A stretch of DNA of 41,224 nucleotides from Bacteroidota bacterium (GTDB lineage: Bacteria; Bacteroidota; Ignavibacteria; Ignavibacteriales; Ignavibacteriaceae): positions 1 to 41,224 of the forward strand of contig JAKAJV010000076.1 of NCBI GenBank assembly GCA_021813585.1. The letters are read 5' to 3'. A program made the position numbers and the translations under genes. Numbering within the stretch: position 1 is the stretch's first letter; each line of letters starts with the position of its first letter. Under the pieces are notes generated by a model. That model was not told where the DNA came from, ran no database searches, and was given only the letters and a program-made list of their open reading frames with translations. Of this stretch, positions 40,857-41,224 are shown in pieces.

Positions 40857-41224
40857 TGAGAAAATTAGTTTATGAAATTAATGTTTCGCTGGACGGCTTT
40901 GCCGACCACACTGCAGGCAGCGTTGTAGATGATGAACTGCTCGATTTCTTCAGCAGACTGCTTGACGAAACTGATATCGAAATATTTGGGCGGGTAACAT
41001 ACCAGCTTATGGAAAGTTATTGGCCTAATATTCATCAGGAGCCGAATGCTACCAGAGGGGAGCTCGAATTCGCGAACAGATTCAACTCTATTTCAAAGAT
41101 TGTATTTTCTAAGAGTCTTCAGAAGGCTGAATGGAATAATACAAAGTTAATTAAAGATGATGCAATTGAAGAAGTGAGGAAGTTGAAACAACAGCCGGGC
41201 AAAAATATTTCAATTGGCGGTATT
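40856..41224 (+). CDS. RibD C-terminal-domain (dihydrofolate reductase-like) protein, partial
   Basis: The gene starts at the ATG at 40856 and runs off the window end, giving 123 residues. KLVYEINVSLDGFADH, IFGRVTYQLMESYWPN and KIVFSKSLQKAEWNNTKLIK match the copy at 37822. It is intact as far as visible, and translationally coupled to the SRPBCC gene. Confidence 0.9.
   Translation, partial: MRKLVYEINVSLDGFADHTAGSVVDDELLDFFSRLLDETDIEIFGRVTYQLMESYWPNIHQEPNATRGELEFANRFNSISKIVFSKSLQKAEWNNTKLIKDDAIEEVRKLKQQPGKNISIGGI

Noticed and set aside
28883-41224. Chromosomal integron cassette array
   Set aside because: Small genes and toxin-antitoxin modules suggested one, but I found no integrase and no pairs of attC core sites (RYYYAAC with GTTRRRY) flanking the genes. 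The stretch after 33145 (GGCGGTTAACAAC) looked similar on one side only.
1-41224. CRISPR arrays, rRNA, tRNA or prophage genes
   Set aside because: No regularly spaced repeats, no recognisable rRNA or cloverleaf sequence and no phage structural proteins were seen by eye; a tRNA scan and covariance-model search could still find a missed RNA.

Overview
The window looks like chromosomal DNA from an AT-rich member of the Bacteroidota/Ignavibacteriota (FCB) group. I infer this from protein flavour, from several TAnnTTTG-type promoter elements near gene starts (the Bacteroidota -7 consensus), from frequent TTG/GTG starts, and from Shine-Dalgarno sequences such as AAGGAG. The placement is an inference, with moderate confidence. 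I recognise no rRNA, tRNA, CRISPR array, phage module or intact insertion sequence.

Region 1 (about 95-13035, mostly minus strand) is a Wzy-dependent surface-polysaccharide locus. Read in transcription order from the right it holds: a Wza-like SLBB exporter, a Wzz-like chain-length protein, a UDP-glucuronate decarboxylase, a MurJ/Wzx-like flippase, a GT9 glycosyltransferase, an O-antigen polymerase/ligase, then (past one plus-strand methyltransferase) a GT4, an ExoA-like GT2, a methyltransferase and a DegT aminotransferase. Upstream on the same strand (13037-16758) lie ftsX, two small lipoproteins, a methyltransferase, recR and ybaB, many with overlapping or abutting ends.

Region 2 (16895-22275, plus strand) is core metabolism: a degenerate PurC (SAICAR synthetase)-like protein, psd and pssA for phosphatidylethanolamine synthesis, purS-purQ, three tandem tatA paralogues, a strong terminator, then gatA. 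Two related outer-membrane barrel proteins follow on the minus strand (22384-23965).

Region 3 (24302-27621) is a copper unit: an AraC-type regulator carrying its own N-terminal HMA metal-binding domain, a CopZ chaperone and a CopA ATPase. A perfect 18-bp inverted repeat sits directly upstream of a TAAATTTG promoter element for copZ and is the best operator candidate. A GlxA-like AraC regulator follows on the opposite strand.

Region 4 (28883-41224) is an accessory region of small genes. It has toxin-antitoxin genes (solitary HigA with a palindrome, an orphan antitoxin beside a ruined RelE/ParE toxin, an MNT/HEPN pair, an intact RelE pair). It also has repeated small-protein families: AHSA1/SRPBCC, RibD-like reductases, VOC/PhnB, DUF1801, DUF1569, YdeI/OmdA, a luciferase-like domain protein, DoxX-like and ArsR. 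At least six gene relics lie between them: VOC, RelE, alpha/beta hydrolase, an arsR 3' end, and two ahsA1 fragments. An ancestral arsR-ahsA1 pair can be traced at two places, one interrupted by the RelE module.

A dispersed element links the two ends of the window. It is about 149 bp, has terminal inverted repeats and holds two covarying REP-like hairpins. A complete copy lies at 39416-39564 and a nearly identical, oppositely oriented copy at 1-97 is cut off by the window start.
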